A DNA stretch of 64,000 nucleotides from NCBI RefSeq assembly GCF_002909485.1, contig NZ_PPXG01000004.1:248001-312000 (forward strand). The letters are read 5' to 3'. The notes under the pieces are model-generated. The model worked only from the letters and a program-made list of their open reading frames with translations. It had not been told where the DNA came from and did not search any database. Source of the DNA: Stutzerimonas stutzeri. GTDB lineage: Bacteria > Pseudomonadota > Gammaproteobacteria > Pseudomonadales > Pseudomonadaceae. Both the position numbers and the translations under genes were made by a program. Positions 1-8,870 of the stretch are shown piece by piece (position 1 is the first letter of the stretch; each line of letters starts with the position of its first letter).

Positions 1-1310
1 GACTGATGGATACCGTGCTCCTGGATATGCGCGAAGACGTGCTGGAGCACGCCGATTTCGCCAGTTATGTGGACGAGGAGCTGGCTGTCTATGGCAATTT
101 CCTCACGCAACTGGCAGTGATCGACAAGGACGGCCGACTGGTTTTTTCCAACCTCGACGCGAATATCAAGCCTGTGGATCTAAGTGATCGCGAGCATTTC
201 CGCGTACATCGGGACCACCCCGGGGAAGACCGCCTGTTCATCAGCAAGCCGGTGCTGGGCAGGGTGTCGAAACAGTGGACCATCCAGTTCACTCGTCCCA
301 TTCATCAAGACGGTGAATTCGCCGGCGTTCTGGTGCTCTCCATTCCCACCAGCTTCTTCGCTGACTACTACCAGCAGATAAACGTGGGCCCCAATGGCAG
401 CATCGCGCTGGTTGGCACTGATCGCAGCTTGCGTGCGATTGCCGCGGGAGCGCCCGTCGTCGGTCGTTACGGGCGTTTCAAGGTGCCGGAAGACAAGCCC
501 TATTTCGATCCGAATGCCCCTGCGCGCGGTTATTACGAAGGGGTGAGCGCGATCGATGGTGAGTATCGCCTGGGTGCCTACCGGCGGCTCGCCGATGATG
601 GGGTCGTGGTCGTTGTGCTGTTGTCACCGAAGGATTTCATGGCTGCGTTCGATGAGCGCCGGGAGCTGCTGATTGCCTCGGCTGGCATCATCTCGCTGCT
701 GCTGGCGGCGGTCGCACTGCTGATATTTGTCCTGAGCAACCGCTATTTCCAGAGCACGGAAAAGCTGCGTCAGGCTCACGATCAACTGGCGCAGCTGGCC
801 AATACCGATGTGCTGACGGGGGTGAGCAGCCGTCGATCGTTCCTGACCGGCCTGGAGGCCGAGCTTGCCCGGGCTCGCCGCCACGATGAAAGCCTCAGCC
901 TGCTGATGCTCGACATCGACCACTTCAAACGCGTCAACGATGTGCACGGCCATCCGATCGGCGACGCGGTACTCAAGCAGTTCACTGCGACATGCGCCAG
1001 CATGCTGCGCGCGCACGATCTGTTCGGCCGTCTCGGTGGAGAGGAGTTTGCAATTGCACTGCCGCATACAGATCCCGACGGCGCACGCAGTGTGGCTGAG
1101 AAGATTCGCATGGCCATCGAGCAGGCGCCATTGACGACCGCAGCGGGCAACATCGAGATCACGGTTAGCATCGGCGTGGCCCAGACGCAGGCCGGGCAGC
1201 ATGAGATTGATCAGTTGATCGCGTGGGCGGACAAGGCGCTCTATGACGCCAAGCACGGAGGTCGAAACCAGGTTCGCGTCGGCCGCCCGGAGGACGAAGC
1301 GGAAGGCTAA
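1..1310 (+). CDS. Membrane-anchored sensory diguanylate cyclase (5' end outside window)
   Basis: Would make c-di-GMP from two GTP at the inner membrane in response to a periplasmic signal. The frame is open to the window edge. The first ATG, at 6, is probably internal, because the expected N-terminal membrane helix is missing. Counting from that ATG, residues 1 to about 215 resemble a Cache-type extracytoplasmic sensor. A hydrophobic helix follows at about 218-241, then a GGDEF domain to residue 425. The active loop reads RLGGEEF and an RxxD inhibitory site (RAHD) lies five residues before it, so the enzyme should be active and product-inhibited. The ligand is unknown. A bidirectional terminator separates it from the convergent ppa gene. 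Confidence 0.9.
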   Translation, partial: LMDTVLLDMREDVLEHADFASYVDEELAVYGNFLTQLAVIDKDGRLVFSNLDANIKPVDLSDREHFRVHRDHPGEDRLFISKPVLGRVSKQWTIQFTRPIHQDGEFAGVLVLSIPTSFFADYYQQINVGPNGSIALVGTDRSLRAIAAGAPVVGRYGRFKVPEDKPYFDPNAPARGYYEGVSAIDGEYRLGAYRRLADDGVVVVVLLSPKDFMAAFDERRELLIASAGIISLLLAAVALLIFVLSNRYFQSTEKLRQAHDQLAQLANTDVLTGVSSRRSFLTGLEAELARARRHDESLSLLMLDIDHFKRVNDVHGHPIGDAVLKQFTATCASMLRAHDLFGRLGGEEFAIALPHTDPDGARSVAEKIRMAIEQAPLTTAAGNIEITVSIGVAQTQAGQHEIDQLIAWADKALYDAKHGGRNQVRVGRPEDEAEG

Positions 1311-1322
1311 ATCGCGGACAAT

Positions 1323-1349
1323 AAAAAAGCCGGCTTGTGGCCGGCTTTT
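1323..1349. terminator. Bidirectional intrinsic terminator between the cyclase gene and ppa
   Basis: A GCCGGC stem with a five-base loop is flanked by an A-run on the left and a T-run on the right, so it can end transcripts from both converging genes. Confidence 0.85.
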
Positions 1350-1364
1350 CTTCAGTGCTTCGAC

Positions 1365-1892
1365 TTACTTCTGGTAAGCCTCGGCAGCTTTGATGATGGC
1401 GGCACGGGCGGCGTCGGCGCCTTCCCAGCCTTCGACCTTGACCCACTTGCCCTTCTCGAGATCCTTGTAGTTCTCGAAGAAGTGCTTGATCTGCTCGATC
1501 AGCAGCGGCGGCAGGTCGGTGTATTCCTTCACGTCCACGTACAGCTGGGTCAGCTTGTCGTGCGGAACGGCGATCAGCTTGGCGTCGCCGCCGGCTTCGT
1601 CGGTCATGTTCAGTACGCCGACCGGACGGCAGCGGATGACCGAACCCGGGGCAACCGGGTAGGGGGTCACGACCAGCACGTCGAGGGGGTCGCCGTCATC
1701 GGCCAGGGTGTGCGGAATGAAACCGTAGTTGGCCGGATAGAACATCGGGGTGGCCATGAAGCGGTCGACGAACAGGCAGTCGGTGTCGTGATCGATCTCG
1801 TACTTGATCGGCGCGTGGTTGGCCGGGATCTCGATGGCGACGTAGATGTCGTTCGGCAGGTCTTTGCCAGCCGGGACTTTGCTGTAGCTCAT
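1365..1892 (-). CDS. ppa: Inorganic pyrophosphatase
   Basis: Soluble family I pyrophosphatase that hydrolyses PPi to phosphate and so drives biosynthetic reactions forward. The 175-residue product matches the usual size of the bacterial hexameric form. The metal-binding signature DDGDPLDVL is intact, and the N-terminal MSYSKVPAG is typical of Pseudomonas Ppa. The open frame extends upstream to 2207, but that part is low-complexity and out of family, so I place the start at 1892. A TATAAT element lies about 55 bases upstream. mtfA lies upstream on the same strand across a 106-base gap. Confidence 0.97.
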   Translation of the reverse strand: MSYSKVPAGKDLPNDIYVAIEIPANHAPIKYEIDHDTDCLFVDRFMATPMFYPANYGFIPHTLADDGDPLDVLVVTPYPVAPGSVIRCRPVGVLNMTDEAGGDAKLIAVPHDKLTQLYVDVKEYTDLPPLLIEQIKHFFENYKDLEKGKWVKVEGWEGADAARAAIIKAAEAYQK

Positions 1893-1947
1893 GAACGATG
1901 GGCTCCTGATCGGCCAGCGCGGCCTGGGGGCGGAAAAAGTGGGCGCG

Positions 1948-1953
1948 ATTATA
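1948..1953 (-). promoter_or_regulatory. Probable -10 element of the ppa promoter
   Basis: A perfect TATAAT on the minus strand, 55 bases before the ppa start. The region 17 bases further upstream (TGCATT) is only a weak -35 match. Confidence 0.45.
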
Positions 1954-1998
1954 GGCGCAATGTCGCGTGCAATGCACGCCGGCTTCGACGCGCCCGGC

Positions 1999-2811
1999 CT
2001 ACGCAGGTTCCCGGTAATCGGGATGTTCGGCCTGCAGGCGTTGCAAGCGCGCCAGCGGGTCCTGCCGATAGAAGTCCGCCAGCTGCGCGTAGACCTCGGG
2101 AAAGGCCCGATGCAGCACGTCGGGCGCGCTGAAGAAATACTCGCTGGTAACGGCGAAGAACTCTGCCGGGCTCTCGGCGGCGTAGGGGTCGATCGGCGTC
2201 TCGGCATCCTGGTTGGCGTCGAGCATGCGGTCGAGCTGGTCGTAGGCGCGCTGCATGGCGCTGGCCCAGGCGTCGATGCGCATCTGCCGGTGCAGCGGCG
2301 GCAGGCCGTTGGCGTCGCCGTTGAGCATGTCCAGCTTGTGCGCCAGTTCGTGGATCACCAGATTGTAGGCCTCCCAGCCACCGCTCTGCTGTACCCCAGG
2401 CCACGCGAGGATTACCGGGCCCTGCAGCCAGGCTTCGCCGCTGTGTTCGCCATCCCATTCATGCTCCACGCCGGCGGCATCGCGGTGCTTCTGCGGGCTC
2501 AGGAAGTCGTCCGGGTAGATCACGATTTCGTGAAAGCCGCGATACCAGCCGAGATCGGCCAGGTGCAGCAGTGGCAGTTGCGCCTGTAGCGCCAGGCGCA
2601 GGCGGTCCTGGGGTTGCAGCTCGACGCCCGCCAGCGGCGTCAGCCGCTTTTCATGCAGGAACAGCACAGCGCGCTCACGCAGGCGGTTCAACTCGTCCTC
2701 GCTCAGGCCATCGAGAATCGGCAGGCTGTCGAGCACCTGCTGCCACAGCTCCGGTGTAACCGGATTGCGGGCAAGGATACGTTTGCGCTGCCAGGCGCGA
2801 ATGGACCACAT
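1999..2811 (-). CDS. mtfA: MtfA-family zinc peptidase
   Basis: Cytosolic zinc metallopeptidase of the MtfA (YeeI) family, about 270 residues. In E. coli MtfA binds the repressor Mlc and so affects glucose PTS expression, and it has aminopeptidase activity. The zinc motif HELAHKLD is present, with a downstream conserved glutamate region (ESPAEFFAV). I chose the start at 2811 ([11 protein letters not shown]); the longer frame adds 11 residues with no family support. Pseudomonas lacks a close E. coli-type Mlc/PtsG circuit, so the partner here is unknown. Confidence 0.9.
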   Translation of the reverse strand: MWSIRAWQRKRILARNPVTPELWQQVLDSLPILDGLSEDELNRLRERAVLFLHEKRLTPLAGVELQPQDRLRLALQAQLPLLHLADLGWYRGFHEIVIYPDDFLSPQKHRDAAGVEHEWDGEHSGEAWLQGPVILAWPGVQQSGGWEAYNLVIHELAHKLDMLNGDANGLPPLHRQMRIDAWASAMQRAYDQLDRMLDANQDAETPIDPYAAESPAEFFAVTSEYFFSAPDVLHRAFPEVYAQLADFYRQDPLARLQRLQAEHPDYREPA

Positions 2812-3000
2812 GACAGAGGCTCCAGCTAAGTGGGCGCTCACCATAAGCGTGGCGGCCGGGAGCGGGCAAGCAGCACGCAGGCGAGTGGCAAATGGCGGAT
2901 TGTCGGGCCCCTGCTACGGTAAACGTGCCGGCAAGTTCTGCCCGGTGAATTCTTGCGTCGGCATGCCTGGCAGCAGACGGCGCAGTACGAGGAGCAAGTA

Positions 3001-3429
3001 ATGAGTGAACACAGCGGCCGCGAGGCCCTCTCCCTGATCAATCCGCCCGGCCTGTACGACCCGACGCCCAACGGCTACTCCCACGTGGCTGTGCTGCCAC
3101 CCGGCGCGCGGATGGCGTTCATCGCCGGGCAGGGTGGTGAGACGGCAAACGGTCAATTGTCGGCCGATTTTCGCGAGCAGGTGCGCCAGGCCCTGAGCAA
3201 TCTGTGCCTCGCAATTGGCGCCGCGGGCGGCACGCCGGCGCAGATCGCCAAGCTTGGCGTGCTGATCGTTGAGCACAGTGAGGCGCGCCTGCACGTCTTC
3301 GGCGAAGAGCTGCAGCGTGCACTGGGGTCGGGACCGAAGCCTGCGTGCACGCTGATCCCGGTGCCACGTCTGGCGCTCGACGGCATGCTGTTCGAGATCG
3401 AGGCTGTGCTGCTGCTGGACGCGAAATAG
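3001..3429 (+). CDS. RidA/YjgF-family protein, atypical active site
   Basis: Small trimer-forming Rid-fold protein of 142 residues. Canonical RidA hydrolyses reactive enamine/imine intermediates from PLP enzymes and needs an arginine in an A-R-S-C-type motif. Here the matching stretch reads KPACTLIPV around residues 113-121, so that arginine is absent. The fold is supported by the C-terminal FEIEAVLLLD strand and the AGQ(G)GET turn. It probably belongs to a Rid subfamily without classical deaminase chemistry. The ATG at 3001 follows an AGGAG ribosome site. An upstream TTG at 2953 is in frame but unsupported. It diverges from mtfA. Confidence 0.85.
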   Translation: MSEHSGREALSLINPPGLYDPTPNGYSHVAVLPPGARMAFIAGQGGETANGQLSADFREQVRQALSNLCLAIGAAGGTPAQIAKLGVLIVEHSEARLHVFGEELQRALGSGPKPACTLIPVPRLALDGMLFEIEAVLLLDAK

Positions 3430-3449
3430 TCCGAGTACCGCCGGTCGGC

Positions 3450-3467
3450 GCGTCACGGGACTGTCAA
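3450..3467 (+). promoter_or_regulatory. Weak candidate Pho box before the phosphatase gene
   Basis: Two 7-base half-sites separated by four bases: GCGTCAC then CTGTCAA. They match the CTGTCAT repeat at 4 and 6 positions. The site lies 50 bases before the phoD-like start, which fits PhoB control, but the match is imperfect. Confidence 0.25.
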
Positions 3468-3472
3468 GCGTG

Positions 3473-3498
3473 GTGGGTACATCAGGAGCACTACCCAC
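3473..3498 (+). repeat. Inverted repeat in the leader of the phosphatase gene
   Basis: Perfect 7-base arms GTGGGTA and TACCCAC separated by 12 bases, between the Rid gene and the phosphatase gene. It could be a hairpin or an operator. There is no T-tract, so it is not a good terminator. Confidence 0.4.
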
Positions 3499-3516
3499 TC
3501 GCAAGGAGACTCCGTC

Positions 3517-5070
3517 ATGACCGTTCCGGATCACAAGCGCCGCCAACTGCTGCAGGGCATCGGCGCCGGCCTGGCCCTGCCGGCCCTGGGCGTTGCGCCC
3601 GCCATCATCGCCGCGCCGCGCGCACGCCCGCAGATGCTCGACGGCGTGCAGGCCGGCGACGTGGCGGAGGATCGCGCGCTGATCTGGAGCCGCTGCGATC
3701 GGCCCGGGCGGCTGATCGTCGAGTGGGATACGCGCAGCCGTTTCGGCAATCCGCGGCGCATGGTTTCGTCGATCACCGATGCCGGCCAAGACTTCACCGC
3801 CCGCGTCGACTTGCGTGGGCTACCGGCGGATCAGTCGATCTTCTACCGCGCGTGCTTCGAAGATGCCCGCAGCGGCATGCTCAGCGAGCCCTGGCTAGGC
3901 CATCTGCGCAGCGCGCCAAAGCGGCCGCGCAACATCCGCTTCGTCTGGGGCGGCGACACCTGCGGCCAGGGTTACGGCATCAACCCGGACTTCGGCGGCA
4001 TGCGCATCTACGAAAGCATGCGCATGCGCCGGCCGGACTTTTTCCTGCACAGCGGCGACGTGATCTACGCCGACGGGCCGATCCCCGCCGAAGTGACCGC
4101 CGAGGACGGCAGCATCTGGCGCAACCTGGTCACCGAAGAGAAAAGTAAGGTTGCCGAGACGCTGCACGAGTTTCGCGGCAACTACCGTTACAACCTGCTG
4201 GACGAAAACCTGCGCGCCTTCAACGCCGAGGTGCCGCAGATCTGGCAGTGGGACGATCACGAGGTGACGAACAACTGGTCGCCGAGCAAGGAGCTGGACG
4301 ACCGTTACCAGCAGGTGCGTGACATCGACACCCTGGTGCAGCGCGCCCGCCAGGCCTATCTCGAATACGCGCCGATGCGCATGGCCCGCGGCGACACCCA
4401 GGGGCGCATCTACCGCAAGGTCAGCTATGGGCCGCTGCTGGATGTGTTCGTGCTGGACATGCGCAGCTACCGCGGGCCGAACACCCACAACCTGCAGGCT
4501 GAGCAGGGCGCCGACACCGCGTTCCTCGGCCGCGAGCAACTGCGCTGGCTCAAGCGCGAGCTGCGGGCCTCTCGCGCAACCTGGAAGGTCATCGCCGCCG
4601 ACATGCCCATCGGACTGCACGTGCCGGATGGCCCGCGCTGGGAAGCGATTGCCAACGGCCATGATGGCGAGGCGCTCGGCCGCGAGCTGGAAATCGCCGA
4701 GTTGCTGACCTTTATCCAGCGCGCGCGGGTGCGCAATACCGTCTGGCTGACCGCCGATGTGCACTACTGCGCGGCGCATCATTACCACCCCAATCGCGCG
4801 GCCTTCCAGCAGTTCGAACCATTCTGGGAATTTGTCGCCGGCCCGCTGAATGCCGGCAGCTTCGGGCCGAACCCGCTGGACGCCACCTTTGGTCCGGAGG
4901 TCGTGTTCCAGAAGGCCCCGGCGACCGCGAATAGCTCGCCGCGGGCGGGCTTCCAGTTTTTCGGTGAGGTGGAGATCGACGCGCAGACCGCTGCGTTGCA
5001 GGTCAGTCTGCGCGACATCGACGGCGCGGTGGTCTACAGCCAGACGCTGGAGCCCTGGCAGCGGGCCTGA
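3517..5070 (+). CDS. phoD: Tat-exported PhoD-family alkaline phosphatase
   Basis: Secreted phosphodiesterase/alkaline phosphatase of the PhoD family, which uses an iron-calcium centre to release phosphate from organic esters. The N-terminus (KRRQLLQGIGAG, then a hydrophobic A-rich stretch) is a twin-arginine signal, so the folded enzyme would be exported to the periplasm or beyond. Family features include GGDTCGQG and HSGDVIYADGP (metal ligands), WDDHEVTNNW, and late histidines in TADVHYCAAHHYHP. At 517 residues it is full length. A GGAG ribosome site precedes the ATG at 3517. Its stop is only three bases from the stop of convergent eutC. The substrate is not determined. Confidence 0.92.
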   Translation: MTVPDHKRRQLLQGIGAGLALPALGVAPAIIAAPRARPQMLDGVQAGDVAEDRALIWSRCDRPGRLIVEWDTRSRFGNPRRMVSSITDAGQDFTARVDLRGLPADQSIFYRACFEDARSGMLSEPWLGHLRSAPKRPRNIRFVWGGDTCGQGYGINPDFGGMRIYESMRMRRPDFFLHSGDVIYADGPIPAEVTAEDGSIWRNLVTEEKSKVAETLHEFRGNYRYNLLDENLRAFNAEVPQIWQWDDHEVTNNWSPSKELDDRYQQVRDIDTLVQRARQAYLEYAPMRMARGDTQGRIYRKVSYGPLLDVFVLDMRSYRGPNTHNLQAEQGADTAFLGREQLRWLKRELRASRATWKVIAADMPIGLHVPDGPRWEAIANGHDGEALGRELEIAELLTFIQRARVRNTVWLTADVHYCAAHHYHPNRAAFQQFEPFWEFVAGPLNAGSFGPNPLDATFGPEVVFQKAPATANSSPRAGFQFFGEVEIDAQTAALQVSLRDIDGAVVYSQTLEPWQRA

Positions 5071-5073
5071 TGT

Positions 5074-5868
5074 TTAGCCGAGCAGGAAATTGCCGGCGCG
5101 GGATTCGCCTTCCAGCGTCGGCACTTCCGCTTCGTCCTTGAGCTGGACGCCGGAGAGCTGTCGGCGGCTGGCTTCGCGCATCAGATAGAGCAGGCGGTGC
5201 GCGGCGAGGTTGTAGCTCAGTCCCTCGGGGCGAATGTTGGAAATGCAGTTGCGCTGCGCATCGTGGCGGCCGACCTGCGGCGCCCAGGTGAAGTACAGGC
5301 CCAGGCTGTCCGGCGAGCTGAGCCCTGGGCGTTCGCCGAGCAGAATGACCACCATGCGCGCCTTGAGGCGCTGGCCGATTTCGTCGGCAATCGCCACGCG
5401 GCCCTGTTCGACCAGGGTGATCGGCCCGAGCGACCAGCCTTCGGCCTGACAGTGCTCGGCGATCTTCAAGGCCATTGGTGCGGCGTGGCGCTGCACGGCC
5501 AGGGCGGAGAGGCCGTCGGCGATCACCAGCGCCAGGTCGCAGCCGTCTCCCGCATGCTCGTCGAGCGTGGCGGCGCTAGCTTCGTCGAGGCGCCGACCGA
5601 GGTCGGGACGCTGCAGATAGATCTGTCGGTCTGAAGCGGCGCTGCGCAGGTGCAGGCAGCCAAGTTCATGTTTCTCCAGCTCGCCAGCCAGCGCTTCGCA
5701 GTCCAGCGGCAGATGCACGGCGTCGCGCGCCTGGGCGTGGGCGAACTGGAAATCCAGCTGCGCGTCGGTGGGCAGGCTGACACCAGCCCGGCCAAGGGCG
5801 ATGCGTGCCGGGGTCAGCTGGCGCAAGTGCTGCCACGGATTTTCGGTGGTGGGGGAGCGGTCGTGCAT
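5074..5868 (-). CDS. eutC: Ethanolamine ammonia-lyase small subunit
   Basis: Beta subunit of adenosylcobalamin-dependent ethanolamine ammonia-lyase, which splits ethanolamine into acetaldehyde and ammonia. The 264-residue product carries the family segments [15 protein letters not shown] and [14 protein letters not shown], which help form the cobalamin and subunit interface. It follows eutB after an 85-base gap that contains a REP-like palindrome. No microcompartment shell genes, reactivase eutA or adenosyltransferase are nearby, as is usual for the short Pseudomonas ethanolamine locus. Confidence 0.97.
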   Translation of the reverse strand: MHDRSPTTENPWQHLRQLTPARIALGRAGVSLPTDAQLDFQFAHAQARDAVHLPLDCEALAGELEKHELGCLHLRSAASDRQIYLQRPDLGRRLDEASAATLDEHAGDGCDLALVIADGLSALAVQRHAAPMALKIAEHCQAEGWSLGPITLVEQGRVAIADEIGQRLKARMVVILLGERPGLSSPDSLGLYFTWAPQVGRHDAQRNCISNIRPEGLSYNLAAHRLLYLMREASRRQLSGVQLKDEAEVPTLEGESRAGNFLLG

Positions 5869-5897
5869 GGCTACCTCGGAGCGTGACGGTCAGGCGA

Positions 5898-5923
5898 GTG
5901 GAAAAGCGCGCAGCGTTTTCCAC
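5898..5923. repeat. REP-like palindrome between eutB and eutC
   Basis: Arms GTGGAAAA and TTTTCCAC flank a GCGCGCAGCG core. This is the same palindrome type as the GTAG-headed elements at 13.4 kb, but the GTAGG head is degenerate here. It lies inside an operon, so it could form a stem-loop in the eutBC transcript. Confidence 0.65.
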
Positions 5924-5953
5924 CTGAGGATGGGCGAGGTAACGCGAGCGGCT

Positions 5954-7345
5954 TCATGCCATTTTCTCCAGCGCCCGGCGGAAGGCTTCGGGCAGCTCGC
6001 GGCCGAGCTGCAGGCGATTGCCGTCCTGACGGAGGATCTGCATCTTCGCCAGCCATTCCTCGAACTCCGGCGCGGGCCGCAGGCCAAGCACCTGGCGTAC
6101 ATAGAGGGCGTCGTGGAAGGAGGTGGTCTGGTAGTTGAGCATCACATCGTCCGAGCCCGGGATGCCCATGATGAAGTTGATGCCCGCTGTGCCGAGCAGG
6201 GTCAGCAGCATGTCCATGTCGTCCTGGTCGGCTTCGGCGTGGTTGGTGTAGCAGATGTCGCAACCCATGGGCACGCCGAGCAGCTTGCCGCAGAAGTGGT
6301 CTTCCAGCCCGGCGCGGATGATCTGCTTGCCGTTGTAGAGGTACTCCGGGCCGATAAAACCGACCACGGTGTTCACCAGTAGCGGTTTGAAGCGCCGCGC
6401 CACCGCATAGGCCCGCGCTTCGCAGGTCTGCTGGTCGACGCCGTGGTGGGCGTTGGCCGAGAGCGCGCTGCCCTGGCCGGTCTCGAAATACATGAGGTTG
6501 TCGCCGAGGGTGCCGCGCTTCTGCGACAGGCCGGCCTCGTAGCCTTCCTGTAGCGTCGCCAGGCTGATGCCGAAGCTGGCATTGGCCGCCTCGGTGCCGG
6601 CGATGGACTGGAACACCAGGTCCAGCGGCGCGCCGCGGTTGATCGCCTCGATGGAGGTGGTGACGTGGGTGAGGATGCAGGCCTGGGTCGGGATCTCGTA
6701 GCGGCCGATCACCGCGTCGAGCATCTTCAGCAGCTCGCAGATGCCGGCGGTGCTGTCGGTGGCCGGGTTGATGCCGATCACCGCGTCGCCGTTGCCGTAG
6801 AGCAGGCCGTCGAGGATGCTCGCGGCGATGCCGGCGCCGTCGTCGGTGGGATGGTTCGGCTGCAGCCGGGTGGACATGCGCCCGGCCAGACCGATGCTGT
6901 TGCGAAAGCGGGTGACGACGCGGACCTTCTGCGCGACGAGGATCAGGTCCTGCACGCGCATGATCTTCGACACCGCAGCGACCATCTCCGGCGTCAGCCC
7001 TGGTGCGAGGGCTTTCAGCGACGACTCGTTGGCATCGTCGCCGAGCAGCCAGTTGCGGAAATCGCCCACGGTCAGGTGGCTGACCGGGGCGAAAGCCGCA
7101 GCGTCATGGCTGTCGATGATCAGCCGGGTGACTTCGTCGCTTTCGTACGGGATCAGTGCTTCTTCGAGAAAGCGCTTGAGCGGCACCGCGGCCAGGCACA
7201 TCTGCGCCGCCACGCGTTCGGCGTCGCTGTCGGCCGCGACTCCGGCGAGCAGGTCGCCGGAGCGCGCCGGGCTGGCCTTGGCCATCACCTCGCGCAGGTC
7301 GTCGAAGCGCCAGGTGGTGCCGCCCACGCTGTGCGAGTAAGCCAT
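5954..7345 (-). CDS. eutB: Ethanolamine ammonia-lyase large subunit
   Basis: Alpha (catalytic) subunit of ethanolamine ammonia-lyase, a TIM-barrel radical enzyme using coenzyme B12. At 463 residues it is full length. Visible family segments include NPATDSTAGICELL, TGQGSALSANAHHGVDQQ, the GFIGPEYLYNG strand and MGCDICYTNHAEADQDD. An AAGGAG site precedes the ATG. It sits 15 bases after the permease stop, so eat and eutB are almost certainly co-transcribed, with eutC following. The product acetaldehyde would feed the dehydrogenases encoded just upstream. Confidence 0.98.
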   Translation of the reverse strand: MAYSHSVGGTTWRFDDLREVMAKASPARSGDLLAGVAADSDAERVAAQMCLAAVPLKRFLEEALIPYESDEVTRLIIDSHDAAAFAPVSHLTVGDFRNWLLGDDANESSLKALAPGLTPEMVAAVSKIMRVQDLILVAQKVRVVTRFRNSIGLAGRMSTRLQPNHPTDDGAGIAASILDGLLYGNGDAVIGINPATDSTAGICELLKMLDAVIGRYEIPTQACILTHVTTSIEAINRGAPLDLVFQSIAGTEAANASFGISLATLQEGYEAGLSQKRGTLGDNLMYFETGQGSALSANAHHGVDQQTCEARAYAVARRFKPLLVNTVVGFIGPEYLYNGKQIIRAGLEDHFCGKLLGVPMGCDICYTNHAEADQDDMDMLLTLLGTAGINFIMGIPGSDDVMLNYQTTSFHDALYVRQVLGLRPAPEFEEWLAKMQILRQDGNRLQLGRELPEAFRRALEKMA

Positions 7346-7360
7346 GTCAGTCTCCTTATT

Positions 7361-8809
7361 TCAGTGCAGCGACGCCTCGGCCTTCTCGATTGCCGCGAAT
7401 TCCTCTTCAGGCGTGCCCGCCACCAGATGATGTCGACTGTAGATCGCAAAGTAGGCGATGAAGATCCCGTAGATGATCGCTGCACCGATGACCACCCGCG
7501 GGTCGACCAGGAAGCCCGCGATAACCGCGATGCAGGCCAGCACCAGCGCCACGCCCGAAGTGACGATGCCGCCGGGTGTCTTGTACGGGCGATGCAGATC
7601 CGGCCGGCGCAGGCGCAGCACGATGTGTGAGGCCATCATCAGCACGTAGGAGATGGTCGCGCCGAACACCGCGACGAGGATCAGCAGGTCGCCCTGGCCG
7701 GTCAGCGAGAGGGCGAAACCGATAATGCCGGGGATGATTAGGGCCAGCACCGGCGCCTTGTTCCTGTTGGTTAGCGACAGCTTGCGCGGCAGGTAGCCGG
7801 CCCGCGACAGCGCGAAGATCTGCCGCGAATAGGCGTAGATGATCGAGAAGAAACTGGCGATCAGCCCGGCCAGGCCGACCAGATTGACGAAGCCGCTCAT
7901 CCAGGTCGAAGAACCGTAGGCGGTGGTCAGCGCTTCCACCAGCGGATTGCCGGACGCCACCAGCGTGCTGGAGCCGGCGCCACCGGGGCCAACCAGCAGG
8001 ATCAGGCCAGCAAAGGCAACCAGAATCAGCATGGCGCCGATCAACCCACGCGGCATGTCGCGCTGCGGATTCTTGGTTTCCTCGGCGGCCAGCGGTACGC
8101 CTTCCACAGCGAGGAAGAACCAGATCGCGTAGGGAATCGCCGCCCAGATGCCGACATAGCCGTAGGGCAGGAAGTTGCTGGCACCGGCAGCGGTGGTCGG
8201 CGCGATATCGAGCAGCTTGTCCACCGAGAAGTGCGGCACCATCGCGACGATGAACACCGCCAGCGCCAGGGCGGCGACGGCGGTGATGATGAACATCAGC
8301 TTCAACGCCTCGCCGACGCCGAAGATATGGATGCCGATGAAGATGATGTAGAAGGCGAGATAGATCATCCAGCCGCCGATGCCGAACAGCGACTCGCAAT
8401 AGGCGCCGATGAATACGGCGATTGCTGCTGGCGCGATGGCGTATTCGATAAGGATTGCCGTGCCGGTGAGAAAGCCACCCAGCGGGCCGAAGGCGGTGCG
8501 GGCGAAGCCGTAGCCGCCACCAGCGGTGGGCACCATCGAGGACAGCTCGGCCAGTGAGAAGCACATGCACAGGTACATGGTCGCCATCAGCAACGTAGCG
8601 ATGAACAGCCCGCCCCAGCCGCCCTGGGCGAGGCCGAAGTTCCAGCCGGCATAGTCGCCGGAGATGACGTAGGCGACGCCGAGGCCGACCAGCAGCACCC
8701 AGCCGGCGGCACCTTTCTTCAGTTCGCGTTCCTGGAAATAGCTACTGCCAACGGTTTCGAAATCGATTGCATGGTGCGGTGGCGTTGAACGGCTGTGTTC
8801 GAGAGCCAT
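7361..8809 (-). CDS. eat: Ethanolamine permease (APC family)
   Basis: Inner-membrane amino acid-polyamine-organocation transporter of 482 residues, with about 12 hydrophobic segments (for example GWVLLVGLGVAYVISGDYAG, the conserved first-helix motif). The family member next to eutBC in Pseudomonas imports ethanolamine. It is the first gene of eat-eutB-eutC. A well-matched sigma-54 element lies 39-54 bases before its ATG, implying nitrogen- or carbon-source control through an enhancer-binding protein. Confidence 0.95.
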   Translation of the reverse strand: MALEHSRSTPPHHAIDFETVGSSYFQERELKKGAAGWVLLVGLGVAYVISGDYAGWNFGLAQGGWGGLFIATLLMATMYLCMCFSLAELSSMVPTAGGGYGFARTAFGPLGGFLTGTAILIEYAIAPAAIAVFIGAYCESLFGIGGWMIYLAFYIIFIGIHIFGVGEALKLMFIITAVAALALAVFIVAMVPHFSVDKLLDIAPTTAAGASNFLPYGYVGIWAAIPYAIWFFLAVEGVPLAAEETKNPQRDMPRGLIGAMLILVAFAGLILLVGPGGAGSSTLVASGNPLVEALTTAYGSSTWMSGFVNLVGLAGLIASFFSIIYAYSRQIFALSRAGYLPRKLSLTNRNKAPVLALIIPGIIGFALSLTGQGDLLILVAVFGATISYVLMMASHIVLRLRRPDLHRPYKTPGGIVTSGVALVLACIAVIAGFLVDPRVVIGAAIIYGIFIAYFAIYSRHHLVAGTPEEEFAAIEKAEASLH

Positions 8810-8847
8810 GGGGGAATCCTCTTGGATAGGTTGGCAAGTCTCTCCCT

Positions 8848-8863
8848 AGCAAGCGTCATGCCC
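8848..8863 (-). promoter_or_regulatory. Sigma-54 (-24/-12) promoter of eat-eutB-eutC
   Basis: On the minus strand the 16-mer GGGCATGACGCTTGCT matches the TGGCAYRNNNNTTGCW consensus at all fixed positions except the first T. GG and GC have the required spacing. The implied start point leaves a leader of about 25-30 bases before the eat ATG. RpoN control of ethanolamine use is established in P. aeruginosa. Confidence 0.68.
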
Positions 8864-8870
8864 CACGCTA

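Noticed and set aside
1893-2207. N-terminal extension of ppa
   Set aside because: The extension overlaps the ppa promoter and mtfA and has no similarity to pyrophosphatase.
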